Source of the DNA: Candidatus Brevefilum sp.
GTDB lineage: Bacteria; Chloroflexota; Anaerolineae; Anaerolineales; Anaerolineaceae
Length of the DNA stretch: 6,752 nucleotides
Assembly (NCBI GenBank): GCA_007135845.1
Contig: SLIC01000243.1
Coordinates: 1 to 6,752, forward strand
Reading direction: 5' to 3'
Shown: one piece after another, positions 1 through 6,131 of the stretch
Layout of the letters: each line of letters begins with the position of its first letter
Numbering within the stretch: position 1 is the first letter of the stretch
The notes under the pieces: generated by a model
Databases searched by the model: none
What the model saw: the letters and a program-made list of their open reading frames with translations, nothing else
Told to the model about the DNA's origin: nothing
Translations under genes and position numbers: made by a program

Positions 1-141
1 AGAGCTGTCAATGAGGTGGTCAAGGTTGATTTACACATCCCAGGCTGTCCACCACATGCAGATGTAATCTTTTACGCCCTGGCAGAACTGGCTGAAGGTC
101 GCATACCCGAAATTAAAGATGATAAATTGCATTGGCATTAG
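1..141 (+). CDS. hoxY: [NiFe]-hydrogenase small subunit HoxY, C-terminal 46 residues (5' end outside window)
   Basis: Frame 1 is open from the first base to a TAG at 139-141. It reads into a typical small-subunit end: IPGCPPHADVIFYALAEL followed by AEGR. The PGCPP cysteine (residue 16 of the visible part) is the family's last ligand to the iron-sulfur cluster nearest the NiFe site. HoxY is the short small subunit of soluble group 3 hydrogenases. It passes electrons from the NiFe site in HoxH towards the HoxFU diaphorase. The protein ends soon after the motif, with no membrane anchor, which fits a cytoplasmic enzyme. The stop codon overlaps the ribosome binding site of hoxH, so the two subunits are probably translationally coupled. 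The HoxY name rests on the adjacent HoxH; from this fragment alone another group 3 small subunit (MvhG or HydD type) cannot be excluded. Confidence 0.88.
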   Translation, partial: RAVNEVVKVDLHIPGCPPHADVIFYALAELAEGRIPEIKDDKLHWH

Positions 142-145
142 GAGG
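140..145 (+). promoter_or_regulatory. Strong ribosome binding site of hoxH
   Basis: A perfect AGGAGG lies 8 bases before the ATG at 154 and shares its first two bases with the hoxY stop codon. It fixes the hoxH start and suggests coupled, high-level translation of the structural subunits. Confidence 0.85.
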
Positions 146-153
146 TATTTTTA

Positions 154-1581
154 ATGGTAGCACAAAAAATTACAATTGAACCCGTAACCCGCATTGAGGG
201 TCACGCGAAAGTGACCATCCACATGAATGACAACGGCTCTGTTGATCATGCTTATTTTCATGTGAATGAATTTCGGGGATTTGAGAAGTTTTGCGAAGGC
301 CGTATGGTCTTTGAAATGCCCTCCATCACCCCGCGTATATGCGGTATCTGCCCGGTAAGCCACCATTTGGCTGCTGCAAAAGCTGGTGATAGAGTGATGG
401 GTGTTGAGCCTCCACGCACAGCGAATTTGCTCAGGGAATTGATGCACATGGGTCAGATAATTCAAAGCCATGGCATGCATTTCTTTCAACTTTCTGGGCC
501 AGATTTGATCCTGGGTTTTGACGCTGATCCTGCCATTCGAAATGTAGTTGGTTTGATCGGATCTGACCCAGAACTCACCACTCGGGCTGTGGAATTGCGT
601 GCCTATGGACAGGATATCATTTATCAGATCGGCGGGCGGCGCATTCACCCCAATTTTGCTGTACCTGGTGGTGTTAATCGAGCCCTGACTGCTGATAAAC
701 GAGAGCATATGCTCTCCGGAATAGATAAAGCCATCGAAACAACACAAATTGGTCTCCAAATAATGAAAGATTGGGCAGATGCCAATATTGCAGACATTGA
801 AAAATTCGCTGTCTTTCACACCGGTTACTTTGGGCTGGTAACACCAGAAAACGGCCTGGAACTGTATGATGGCGATATCCGGCTTGTTGACAATGTAGGT
901 GAAGAGCTTGAACACTTCAGCGCACAAAATTACCTGGATATCATTGCCGAACATGTAGAAGACTGGTCCTATCTGAAATTCCCCTATTACAAGAAGATGG
1001 GCTGGCCAGATGGCGTTTATCGTGTTGGTCCGCTTGGACGCTTGAACACCTGTGACAAAATTGATACCCCCTTAGCCCATGAAGAATGGTTGACCTACCG
1101 GAAAATTAACAACGGCAAGCCTGTTTTCCAGACCCTGTATTATCACTATGCCCGCTTGATTGAGACCCTTTTCGCAGCCGAACGCGTACGAGAGCTCCTC
1201 GACGACCCGGATTTGATGGGCAATGATATACTCAATCGTCGATTTGATTTCAAAGGTGAAGGTGTAGGTGTGATCGAAGCCCCACGCGGTACGCTTCTCC
1301 ACCATTACTGGGCAAAACCCAACGGTCAATTGGAGCGAGTCAATTTAATTGTCTCTACTGGACACAATAACTGGGCAATGAGTGAAGCCGTCGATTCTGT
1401 GGCTAAAACCTATGTGAAAGGTCCTGATGTACAGGAAGGCATGCTCAATCGGGTGGAGGCAGCTATCCGCGCCTACGACCCATGTCTTTCATGTTCAACA
1501 CATGCCATTGGTCAGATGCCAATAGTGATCGATTTGCATGACTCCAGGGGTAATCTAATTCAGACCTTGAAACGCAGTTAA
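154..1581 (+). CDS. hoxH: [NiFe]-hydrogenase large (catalytic) subunit, group 3d HoxH type
   Basis: This 475-residue protein carries the NiFe active site that splits or forms H2. Motifs in order are VTRIEGHA (11-18), with the conserved Glu15; EFRGFEKF (39-46), typical of soluble group 3 enzymes; RICGICPVSH (61-70), with nickel ligands Cys63 and Cys66; VPGGVN (170-175); EAPRGTLLHHY (375-385), whose Arg378 should lie over the active site; and DPCLSCSTH (442-450), with Cys444 and Cys447 as the second ligand pair. After His450 come 25 residues (AIGQM... to the C-terminus). In this family that tail is removed after the His once nickel is inserted, so the gene encodes the precursor. Full-length similarity, including the EDWSYLKFPY block (269-278), points to HoxH of NAD(P)-coupled bidirectional hydrogenases rather than MvhA or F420 types. 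The start is fixed by AGGAGG at 140-145. It is probably cytoplasmic, partnered by HoxY and by a HoxFU diaphorase expected upstream. No key residue is missing. Confidence 0.95.
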   Translation: MVAQKITIEPVTRIEGHAKVTIHMNDNGSVDHAYFHVNEFRGFEKFCEGRMVFEMPSITPRICGICPVSHHLAAAKAGDRVMGVEPPRTANLLRELMHMGQIIQSHGMHFFQLSGPDLILGFDADPAIRNVVGLIGSDPELTTRAVELRAYGQDIIYQIGGRRIHPNFAVPGGVNRALTADKREHMLSGIDKAIETTQIGLQIMKDWADANIADIEKFAVFHTGYFGLVTPENGLELYDGDIRLVDNVGEELEHFSAQNYLDIIAEHVEDWSYLKFPYYKKMGWPDGVYRVGPLGRLNTCDKIDTPLAHEEWLTYRKINNGKPVFQTLYYHYARLIETLFAAERVRELLDDPDLMGNDILNRRFDFKGEGVGVIEAPRGTLLHHYWAKPNGQLERVNLIVSTGHNNWAMSEAVDSVAKTYVKGPDVQEGMLNRVEAAIRAYDPCLSCSTHAIGQMPIVIDLHDSRGNLIQTLKRS

Positions 1582-1609
1582 TTTAAACACACAAACGATA
1601 AAAACGACC

Positions 1610-1637
1610 CCCCTCTTGATAGAACAATCAAGAGGGG
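1610..1637 (+). terminator. Perfect 11-bp hairpin between hoxH and hoxW; candidate attenuator or mRNA 3'-end stabiliser
   Basis: CCCCTCTTGAT (1610-1620) and ATCAAGAGGGG (1627-1637) are exact reverse complements around the 6-base loop AGAACA. A run of four T follows at 1641-1644, after CGAC, and runs of A precede the stem, so the structure also reads as a terminator on the minus strand. The T run is short and offset from the stem by four bases, so full termination is unlikely. Because hoxW continues the same pathway, partial termination or protection of the upstream hoxYH message is more likely. This would let the structural subunits be made in excess over the protease and later genes. Confidence 0.7.
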
Positions 1638-1660
1638 CGACTTTTCAATTAACCACAGTC

Positions 1661-1665
1661 AGGAG
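1661..1665 (+). promoter_or_regulatory. Ribosome binding site that decides the hoxW start
   Basis: AGGAG lies 7 bases before the ATG at 1673. The same frame is open further upstream to an ATG-type start at 1616, but that start has no such site, lies inside the hairpin loop region and would add 19 residues unlike the family. The 1673 start is therefore preferred. Confidence 0.8.
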
Positions 1666-1672
1666 TAGGACA

Positions 1673-2173
1673 ATGAAAGCTGAAACACTTGTGATTGGAT
1701 ATGGAAACGCTGACCGACAGGACGATGGTGTTGGATGGCATATTCTCAAGAATTTAGCAGAAAAAGTAGGGTGCGAAGTTCCTGATGATCCAGGTGAGCA
1801 AATCGAAATTGAAAATGAGCAAGTCGACCTGCAATTCATCCTGCAAATTGTTCCCGAACTCGCAGAAACCATTTCACATTACAAACGGGTTTGCTTTGTG
1901 GACGCCCACACAGCAGATATCCCCGAAGCGATTTCATGGATTGAGCTGCAGCCGGAGTACGAGAATTCACCTTTAACACATCACATGTCACCTAAGACGG
2001 TCCTCTCGATTTCAGCCATTATCTATGGCAAAGCCCCAGAATCAATCCTGGTTTCAGTCCGGGGCTTTAGTTTTCAATTTAATCGTGAATTAAGCCCAAA
2101 GACAGCTGCCTTAGCCCAGGAAGCAACACAACGAATCTGGTCTTGGATTAAATCATCTGCACCAAGTGCGTGA
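1673..2173 (+). CDS. hoxW: Hydrogenase maturation endopeptidase for HoxH (HoxW type)
   Basis: This 166-residue protein of the HybD/HycI/HoxW peptidase family should remove the 25-residue tail of HoxH after nickel insertion. The N-terminus reads VIGYGNADRQDDGVG (7-21), the family's GxGNxxxxDDGxG signature. Asp18 takes the place of the nickel-sensing Glu/Asp. The second acidic residue is Asp77 in CFVDAHT, and the histidine is His103 or His104 in LTHHMSP. These match the three metal contacts known from HybD (Glu16, Asp62, His93). The QIVPELAE block (58-65) resembles the QLTPELAE segment of HoxW proteins. The stretch between the first two metal residues is about 13 residues longer than in HybD and is acidic (35-53). 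The start at 1673 was chosen for its ribosome binding site and because family proteins begin just before the beta strand leading to GxGN. Its place directly after hoxH matches HoxW as a dedicated protease. Confidence 0.92.
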   Translation: MKAETLVIGYGNADRQDDGVGWHILKNLAEKVGCEVPDDPGEQIEIENEQVDLQFILQIVPELAETISHYKRVCFVDAHTADIPEAISWIELQPEYENSPLTHHMSPKTVLSISAIIYGKAPESILVSVRGFSFQFNRELSPKTAALAQEATQRIWSWIKSSAPSA

Positions 2174-2186
2174 TTCTTGTCACGCA
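2167..2186 (+). other. Small hairpin overlapping the hoxW stop codon
   Basis: TGCGTGA (2167-2173) pairs perfectly with TCACGCA (2180-2186) around the loop TTCTTG. The stem includes the hoxW stop codon TGA. No T run follows directly: the nearest, seven T at 2212-2218, is about 25 bases away, so this is not a standard intrinsic terminator. It may be a weak transcript-end structure or chance. Confidence 0.35.
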
Positions 2187-2281
2187 TGCCCAATGACATA
2201 ATACAATTTTATTTTTTTGCAATCAATAGTATTTTTAGTAAGTAATAATTTCAAGTGCAATGAAGATTAGAAAGCGCGTCA
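2174..2281 (+). promoter_or_regulatory. AT-rich gap before hoxI: candidate promoter and operator region
   Basis: This 108-base gap is clearly richer in A and T than the genes beside it and holds no reading frame. It contains TTGTCA (2177-2182) and TACAAT (2202-2207), each 5 of 6 to the sigma-70 consensus but 19 bases apart, which is long. It also holds an inverted pair TGTCA (2178-2182) and TGACA (2194-2198) separated by 11 bases, which could be an operator half-site pair. The evidence is suggestive only. The gap is by far the longest in the window, so a second promoter for hoxI and the hyp genes would be reasonable here. Confidence 0.35.
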
Positions 2282-2770
2282 ATGCTCAATCAAGCTGAGA
2301 CAACAACTGCCATAAAATCAATTCCCTGGTTTCTTGACCTCCCAATGGAGAGCGTTCAGCGGTTAAATAATATCGCAGATGTTCTATCCCTAAACAAAGG
2401 CGAAGTCATCTTTTCAGAGGGTGACCAGCATCCTTTTATGTACATCGTTATAGAAGGGAAAGTTAGGATAGAAAGCTTTGTGCCAGGAAGAGGAAGCATA
2501 CCAATCCTTACTGCTGAATCATTGGATGTCATAGGTTGGTCCAGCATGACACCTGTTGTCAGGCAGAAGACTTGTACTGCCATTGTCATTGAAGACGCCA
2601 AACTCCTTGCATTTAATGCTAATACCCTGATGGTGTGTTGTGAAAAAGATTGTCAGCTCGGGTTTGTGATAATGCGCCGGTTGGCGAACATTGTAGCGTC
2701 ACACTTACTCAACCATCGCCTACACTTACTGGAAATTATCACCGAACAAGATAAAAGCAATTCGGTGTAA
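2282..2770 (+). CDS. hoxI: HoxI-like cyclic-nucleotide-binding-domain protein without a DNA-binding domain
   Basis: This 162-residue protein is a single Crp/Fnr-type effector-binding beta-roll. Signature pieces are LNKGEVIFSEGD (37-48), MYIVIEGKVRI (53-63) and the closing helix LGFVIMRRLANIVASHL (126-142). It stops soon after that helix, where Crp/Fnr regulators would carry a helix-turn-helix, so it should not bind DNA in the usual way. The phosphate-binding cassette is degenerate: where CRP has a Gly-Glu pair this protein has Gly85-Trp86, and the CRP Arg-Ser pair aligns with Lys96-Thr97. Classical cAMP binding is therefore doubtful. R. eutropha HoxI has the same domain, nearly the same size and the same place after hoxW. 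There it is an extra subunit of the soluble hydrogenase, linked to activation by NADPH. By that analogy this protein probably docks on HoxFU. Cys98, Cys119, Cys120 and Cys124 are notable. The start has only a weak ribosome site (AGAAAG). A separate nucleotide-sensing role is the alternative. Confidence 0.75.
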   Translation: MLNQAETTTAIKSIPWFLDLPMESVQRLNNIADVLSLNKGEVIFSEGDQHPFMYIVIEGKVRIESFVPGRGSIPILTAESLDVIGWSSMTPVVRQKTCTAIVIEDAKLLAFNANTLMVCCEKDCQLGFVIMRRLANIVASHLLNHRLHLLEIITEQDKSNSV

Positions 2771-2796
2771 AACTACAATTTTTATCATAAAAGTAC

Positions 2797-2802
2797 TATA
2801 AT
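2797..2802 (+). promoter_or_regulatory. Candidate -10 element giving a leaderless hypA transcript
   Basis: A perfect TATAAT ends 6 bases before the hypA ATG at 2809, so a transcript would start at or next to the A of the start codon. No Shine-Dalgarno sequence precedes that ATG (ATTACATA), as expected for leaderless translation. The -35 position (about 2774-2779, TACAAT) is a poor match to TTGACA. The 38-base gap is very rich in A and T, so a chance TATAAT is possible. Confidence 0.45.
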
Positions 2803-2808
2803 TACATA

Positions 2809-3153
2809 ATGCATGAACTCTCTGTGACAGAAAGTGTGCTTGAAATTGCCTGTAGGCACGCCGAGAAAGCCCAGGCTTCCCAAGTGACCGATATCTACCT
2901 CGTTATTGGACAGTTGTCCAGCATTATTGATGATTCCGTTCAATTCTATTGGGACATAATCAGTAAAGATACCCTTTGCGAGGATGCCAAACTGCATTTC
3001 GAACGCATTCCAGCAGAATTGGTCTGTTTGGATTGCGAACATCAGTATCATCTGGTTAATGAGCTCATGCCATGCCCGAACTGCAGCAGCTCGCGTATTC
3101 GAGTTCTTACTGGTGATGAGTTCCATTTACAGAGCATAGAAATACAAAGGTAA
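2809..3153 (+). CDS. hypA: Hydrogenase nickel-delivery protein HypA
   Basis: This 114-residue protein has the usual family length and starts MHELSVTESVLEIA. His2 (with Glu3) is the known nickel-binding site, so the ATG at 2809 must be the start. The zinc site is formed by Cys73 and Cys76 (CLDC) and Cys89 and Cys92 (CPNC). HypA binds nickel and, with HypB, inserts it into the large-subunit precursor once Fe(CN)2CO is in place. It acts in the cytoplasm. The start has no ribosome binding site but has a TATAAT just upstream. The stop codon lies 2 bases before the hypB start, so the pair is surely co-translated. All metal ligands are present. Confidence 0.95.
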   Translation: MHELSVTESVLEIACRHAEKAQASQVTDIYLVIGQLSSIIDDSVQFYWDIISKDTLCEDAKLHFERIPAELVCLDCEHQYHLVNELMPCPNCSSSRIRVLTGDEFHLQSIEIQR

Positions 3154-3155
3154 AG

Positions 3156-3821
3156 ATGTCTGAAAAACGCATAAAAATTGTTGAGAAAATTTTAGATGCC
3201 AATGACCGTCTGGCAAAAGAAAATCGCCGCCGCTTGGATACCGCCAATGTTTATGCCATTAACCTGATGGCTTCACCTGGTGCTGGAAAAACCAGCTTCA
3301 TCCTGGCAACAATTAATGCTTTGTTGGACGATAACGTTCAGATTGGGGTCATTGAAGGCGATACGGCGCCAGTAACGATCGATGCTGACAAGATCAATGC
3401 GGCCGGGATGCCTGCTGTGCAAATAAACACCGGGGGCGAGTGCCATCTGGATGCCGTAATGATCGAAGATGCCCTGGATCAACTACCGATAGAATCTTTG
3501 AATTTGGTGATTGTGGAAAATGTTGGCAACCTGATCTGTCCAGCTGCTTTTGATCTTGGCACCCAATGCAATGTCCTGATTGCCAGCATTCCTGAGGGGG
3601 ATGATAAACCCTACAAATATCCCAACATTTATCGTGGTTTGGATGTGCTGATCATCAACAAAACTGATCTATTACCATACATCGATTTCAACATGGATTA
3701 CTTCCGTCAAGGCGTGGAGATGCTCAACCCTGGGCTTGAAACCTTTGCATTATCCTGTAAAACAGGTGAGGGTTTTGATGGCTGGCTTGATTGGTTGAAG
3801 TCCAAGTTATCGCTATCGTAA
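3156..3821 (+). CDS. hypB: Hydrogenase nickel-insertion GTPase HypB
   Basis: This 221-residue SIMIBI-class GTPase works with HypA to load nickel into the large subunit. The P-loop is SPGAGKTS (40-47). GVIEGDT (64-70) carries Asp69, NTGGECHLDA (91-100) carries Cys96 and His97, and ENVGNLICP (121-129) carries Cys128. These three metal ligands couple nickel binding to GTP hydrolysis in known HypB proteins. NKTD (168-171) is the guanine-recognition motif. The N-terminus lacks both the His-rich nickel-storage stretch of some HypB proteins and the CxxCGC motif of the E. coli form, so only the G-domain metal site is present. The start follows the hypA stop by 2 bases with a weak AAAGG site, which suggests coupling. 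The hypF start follows the stop by 9 bases. Confidence 0.96.
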   Translation: MSEKRIKIVEKILDANDRLAKENRRRLDTANVYAINLMASPGAGKTSFILATINALLDDNVQIGVIEGDTAPVTIDADKINAAGMPAVQINTGGECHLDAVMIEDALDQLPIESLNLVIVENVGNLICPAAFDLGTQCNVLIASIPEGDDKPYKYPNIYRGLDVLIINKTDLLPYIDFNMDYFRQGVEMLNPGLETFALSCKTGEGFDGWLDWLKSKLSLS

Positions 3822-3830
3822 AGTTCTGGT

Positions 3831-6128
3831 ATGATGCCATCAGTAAGCCGTCACATTCATATCAATGGCATAGTGCAGGGTGTTGGTTTTCGACCCTTTA
3901 TCTACAATCTTGCTCTAAACCATGACTTAAAAGGTTGGGTCAGGAACTCGGCCAGCGGGGTAGATATTGAGGTGACCGGATCGCAGCAAGATTTGGATGC
4001 TTTTATAAACGCAATCACCGTTTCAGCACCACCATTAGCGGCAATTGACTCGATTGAAACCCAGGATATCAATCCTCAAGGGTTTAATAGCTTTGAAATC
4101 CTCCAAAGCAAAGATAAACCGACCGATTTTTTACCCATCTCACCGGATATGGCAATTTGTGGGGATTGTCGCACTGAGCTGTTTGATCCAAACGATCACC
4201 GTTACCGCTACCCCTTTATCAATTGCACAAACTGCGGCCCTCGTTTTACAATTATTAAGGATATCCCTTACGACAGACCCAACACAACGATGGCTGGTTT
4301 TTCAATGTGCCCGAAATGCCGTCAGGAGTATGAAAACCCGCTGGATCGACGATTTCACGCACAGCCAATTGCCTGCCCGGCTTGTGGCCCACAGGTCTGG
4401 CTGGAGAACCCACAGGGTGAACAACAGGCTGAGATGGAAGATGCCATTCAAGTAGCCCGGCAACACCTGGCAGATGGAAAAATACTGGCAATAAAAGGCT
4501 TAGGCGGCTTCCATCTGGCTTGTGATGCCACCAACCAGGCAGCCGTCCTGAAGTTGCGCCAGCGGAAAAAACGTCCAGCAAAGCCCTTCGCCTTGATGGC
4601 TTTTAACTTGAATACGATCAACGAGTATGTCTTTTTGACACCCTCAGCTGAATCACTGTTATTAAGTCCCCAAGCGCCGATTATGCTAATGCCTGCAAAA
4701 CCCGGTACTGATATCGCTGATGCGGTCGCACCTGGCAACAATAAGCTGGGACTGATGCTGCCATATACGCCCTTACACCTGTTAATAATGGAGCCGGCAC
4801 CATGGTTTCCCAAAATATTGGTGATGACCAGTGGTAATCTATCAGAAGAGCCGGTCATTCACGATAACCAGGCCGCCAGAGATAAATTATCAGGCATTGT
4901 CGATGGCTTCCTGATGCACGACCGTCCGATCCACAGACGCATTGATGATTCCGTATATGCCATTGTCAACGAAAAACCTTATCCCATCCGGCGAGCCAGG
5001 GGATTTGCCCCCAACCCCATCCGCCTATCTCAATCCATGCCCCAGGTTCTGGCGGCAGGTCCGCATATGAAAAATACTTTTTGCCTGGTTAGGGATAAAT
5101 ATGCCTTCATCAGCCACTATATCGGTGAGATGGAAAACTGGGAAACATACCAGGATTACAACCAGGCCATCAACGATTACGAGAGGTTGTTCCGTATCCA
5201 ACCCAACGCCATTGGGTATGATCTGCACCCGGACTATATTGCTACCCTGTATGCAAAAGAAAGAATACAACACGAAAATTTAGCCCAAAATGCAATCCAA
5301 CATCACTTTGCGCACCTGGTTGCTTGCATGATTGAACATAAGATTCCGCACGAAGAGCAGATTGCGGGCTTAATATTTGACGGCACTGGCTACGGTGCTG
5401 ATGACACCATTTGGGGGGGTGAGGTGCTGATTGGAAATGCCCAGGACTTTGAACGCGCCTATTACCTGAAACCAATCCCGCTGCCCGGTGGTGACCTGGC
5501 AATCAGCAAACCCGCTCGCATGGCATTGAGCATGCTCTGGTCATACCAACTGCCTTGGCAAGCGAATTTAGCCCCGGTTATTGCCCTTTCAGCCATGGAA
5601 CGGGATATATTAAAAGCCCAGTTAGAGAATGAAGTTAATACACCCCTAACTTCCAGTATGGGACGCCTGTTTGATGCGGTCTCAGCTTTAATTGGTGTGT
5701 GTATGGAAGTTAGCTACGAAGCACAGGCCGCAATTGAGTTAGAGGCATTGGTCGATCAAGATGAAACAGGGTATTATCCATGGCAGTTAGATGGATGCCA
5801 GATTGATGTTAAAGACATGATTTCAGCCATTCTGCGCGATATTAACAGCGGTGAGAGCCAGCCGGTCATTTCAGCCCGCTTTCACAATACAATCGCCCAG
5901 ATTGCTTTGGAGATTGCCATGATCCTTCGTTCAACCCATGGCATACAAAAGGTTGCTCTTTCTGGCGGTGTTTGGCAAAACATGTATTTGCTTAATAAAA
6001 CCCTCACCTTACTCGAACAAAATGGATTACAACCCCTTATTCATCACCTTACACCACCCAATGATGAATGCATTTCACTCGGACAGGCATTGTCCACAGC
6101 AATTCGCCTACAACAGGACAAGGAGTAG
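3831..6128 (+). CDS. hypF: Carbamoyltransferase HypF
   Basis: This 765-residue protein is full length for the family. HypF uses carbamoyl phosphate and ATP to load a carbamoyl group onto the C-terminal cysteine of HypE, the source of the cyanide ligands. Domains in order are acylphosphatase (about 7-92), with GIVQGVGFRPF (13-23), Arg21 and Asn39 as the catalytic pair; a zinc-finger pair (110-185), with CGDC, CTNC, CPKC and CPAC; a YrdC-like domain (about 200-390), with KGLGGFHLACDA (222-233), KRPAKPFALM (247-256) and MTSGNLSEEP (332-341); and a Kae1-like domain (about 405-760), with HHFAH (491-495), FDGTGYGADD (516-525), SGGVWQN (711-717) and PPNDECISLGQA (742-753). The HHxAH histidines should hold the metal. 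The usual NDGG is NDEC here. The start could be the ATG at 3831 or at 3834. Neither has a clear ribosome binding site, so translation may depend on hypB. A run of seven G (5413-5419) encodes part of the conserved IWGGE. Confidence 0.96.
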   Translation: MMPSVSRHIHINGIVQGVGFRPFIYNLALNHDLKGWVRNSASGVDIEVTGSQQDLDAFINAITVSAPPLAAIDSIETQDINPQGFNSFEILQSKDKPTDFLPISPDMAICGDCRTELFDPNDHRYRYPFINCTNCGPRFTIIKDIPYDRPNTTMAGFSMCPKCRQEYENPLDRRFHAQPIACPACGPQVWLENPQGEQQAEMEDAIQVARQHLADGKILAIKGLGGFHLACDATNQAAVLKLRQRKKRPAKPFALMAFNLNTINEYVFLTPSAESLLLSPQAPIMLMPAKPGTDIADAVAPGNNKLGLMLPYTPLHLLIMEPAPWFPKILVMTSGNLSEEPVIHDNQAARDKLSGIVDGFLMHDRPIHRRIDDSVYAIVNEKPYPIRRARGFAPNPIRLSQSMPQVLAAGPHMKNTFCLVRDKYAFISHYIGEMENWETYQDYNQAINDYERLFRIQPNAIGYDLHPDYIATLYAKERIQHENLAQNAIQHHFAHLVACMIEHKIPHEEQIAGLIFDGTGYGADDTIWGGEVLIGNAQDFERAYYLKPIPLPGGDLAISKPARMALSMLWSYQLPWQANLAPVIALSAMERDILKAQLENEVNTPLTSSMGRLFDAVSALIGVCMEVSYEAQAAIELEALVDQDETGYYPWQLDGCQIDVKDMISAILRDINSGESQPVISARFHNTIAQIALEIAMILRSTHGIQKVALSGGVWQNMYLLNKTLTLLEQNGLQPLIHHLTPPNDECISLGQALSTAIRLQQDKE
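6120..6125 (+). promoter_or_regulatory. Ribosome binding site of hypC inside the end of hypF
   Basis: AAGGAG ends directly before the hypF stop codon and 6 bases before the hypC ATG at 6132. It places the hypC start, which the MCLGIPGK motif confirms. Confidence 0.75.
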
Positions 6129-6131
6129 ATT

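Noticed and set aside
151..954. 267-codon open frame on the minus strand opposite hoxH
   Set aside because: It is fully antisense to a clearly conserved gene, has no recognisable domain or ribosome binding site, and is explained by the codon pattern of hoxH.
1616..1672. Upstream extension of hoxW adding 19 residues
   Set aside because: The extension begins in the hairpin, has no ribosome binding site and does not resemble family N-termini. The ATG at 1673 has AGGAG at the right distance.
2282..2770. Calling the hoxI-like gene a truncated Crp/Fnr transcription regulator
   Set aside because: There is no remnant of a helix-turn-helix after the domain: the stop is followed by an AT-rich gap and then hypA. 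The length and position fit HoxI better.
4045..4858. Several open frames of 100-136 codons on both strands within hypF
   Set aside because: They overlap the zinc-finger and YrdC regions of hypF in other frames, and their translations look like random sequence. They are shadows.
5413..5419. Run of seven G in hypF as a possible phase-variation tract
   Set aside because: The run encodes Trp-Gly-Gly of the conserved IWGGE motif and the frame is intact. Seven bases is short for contingency slippage, and no other such tract is present.
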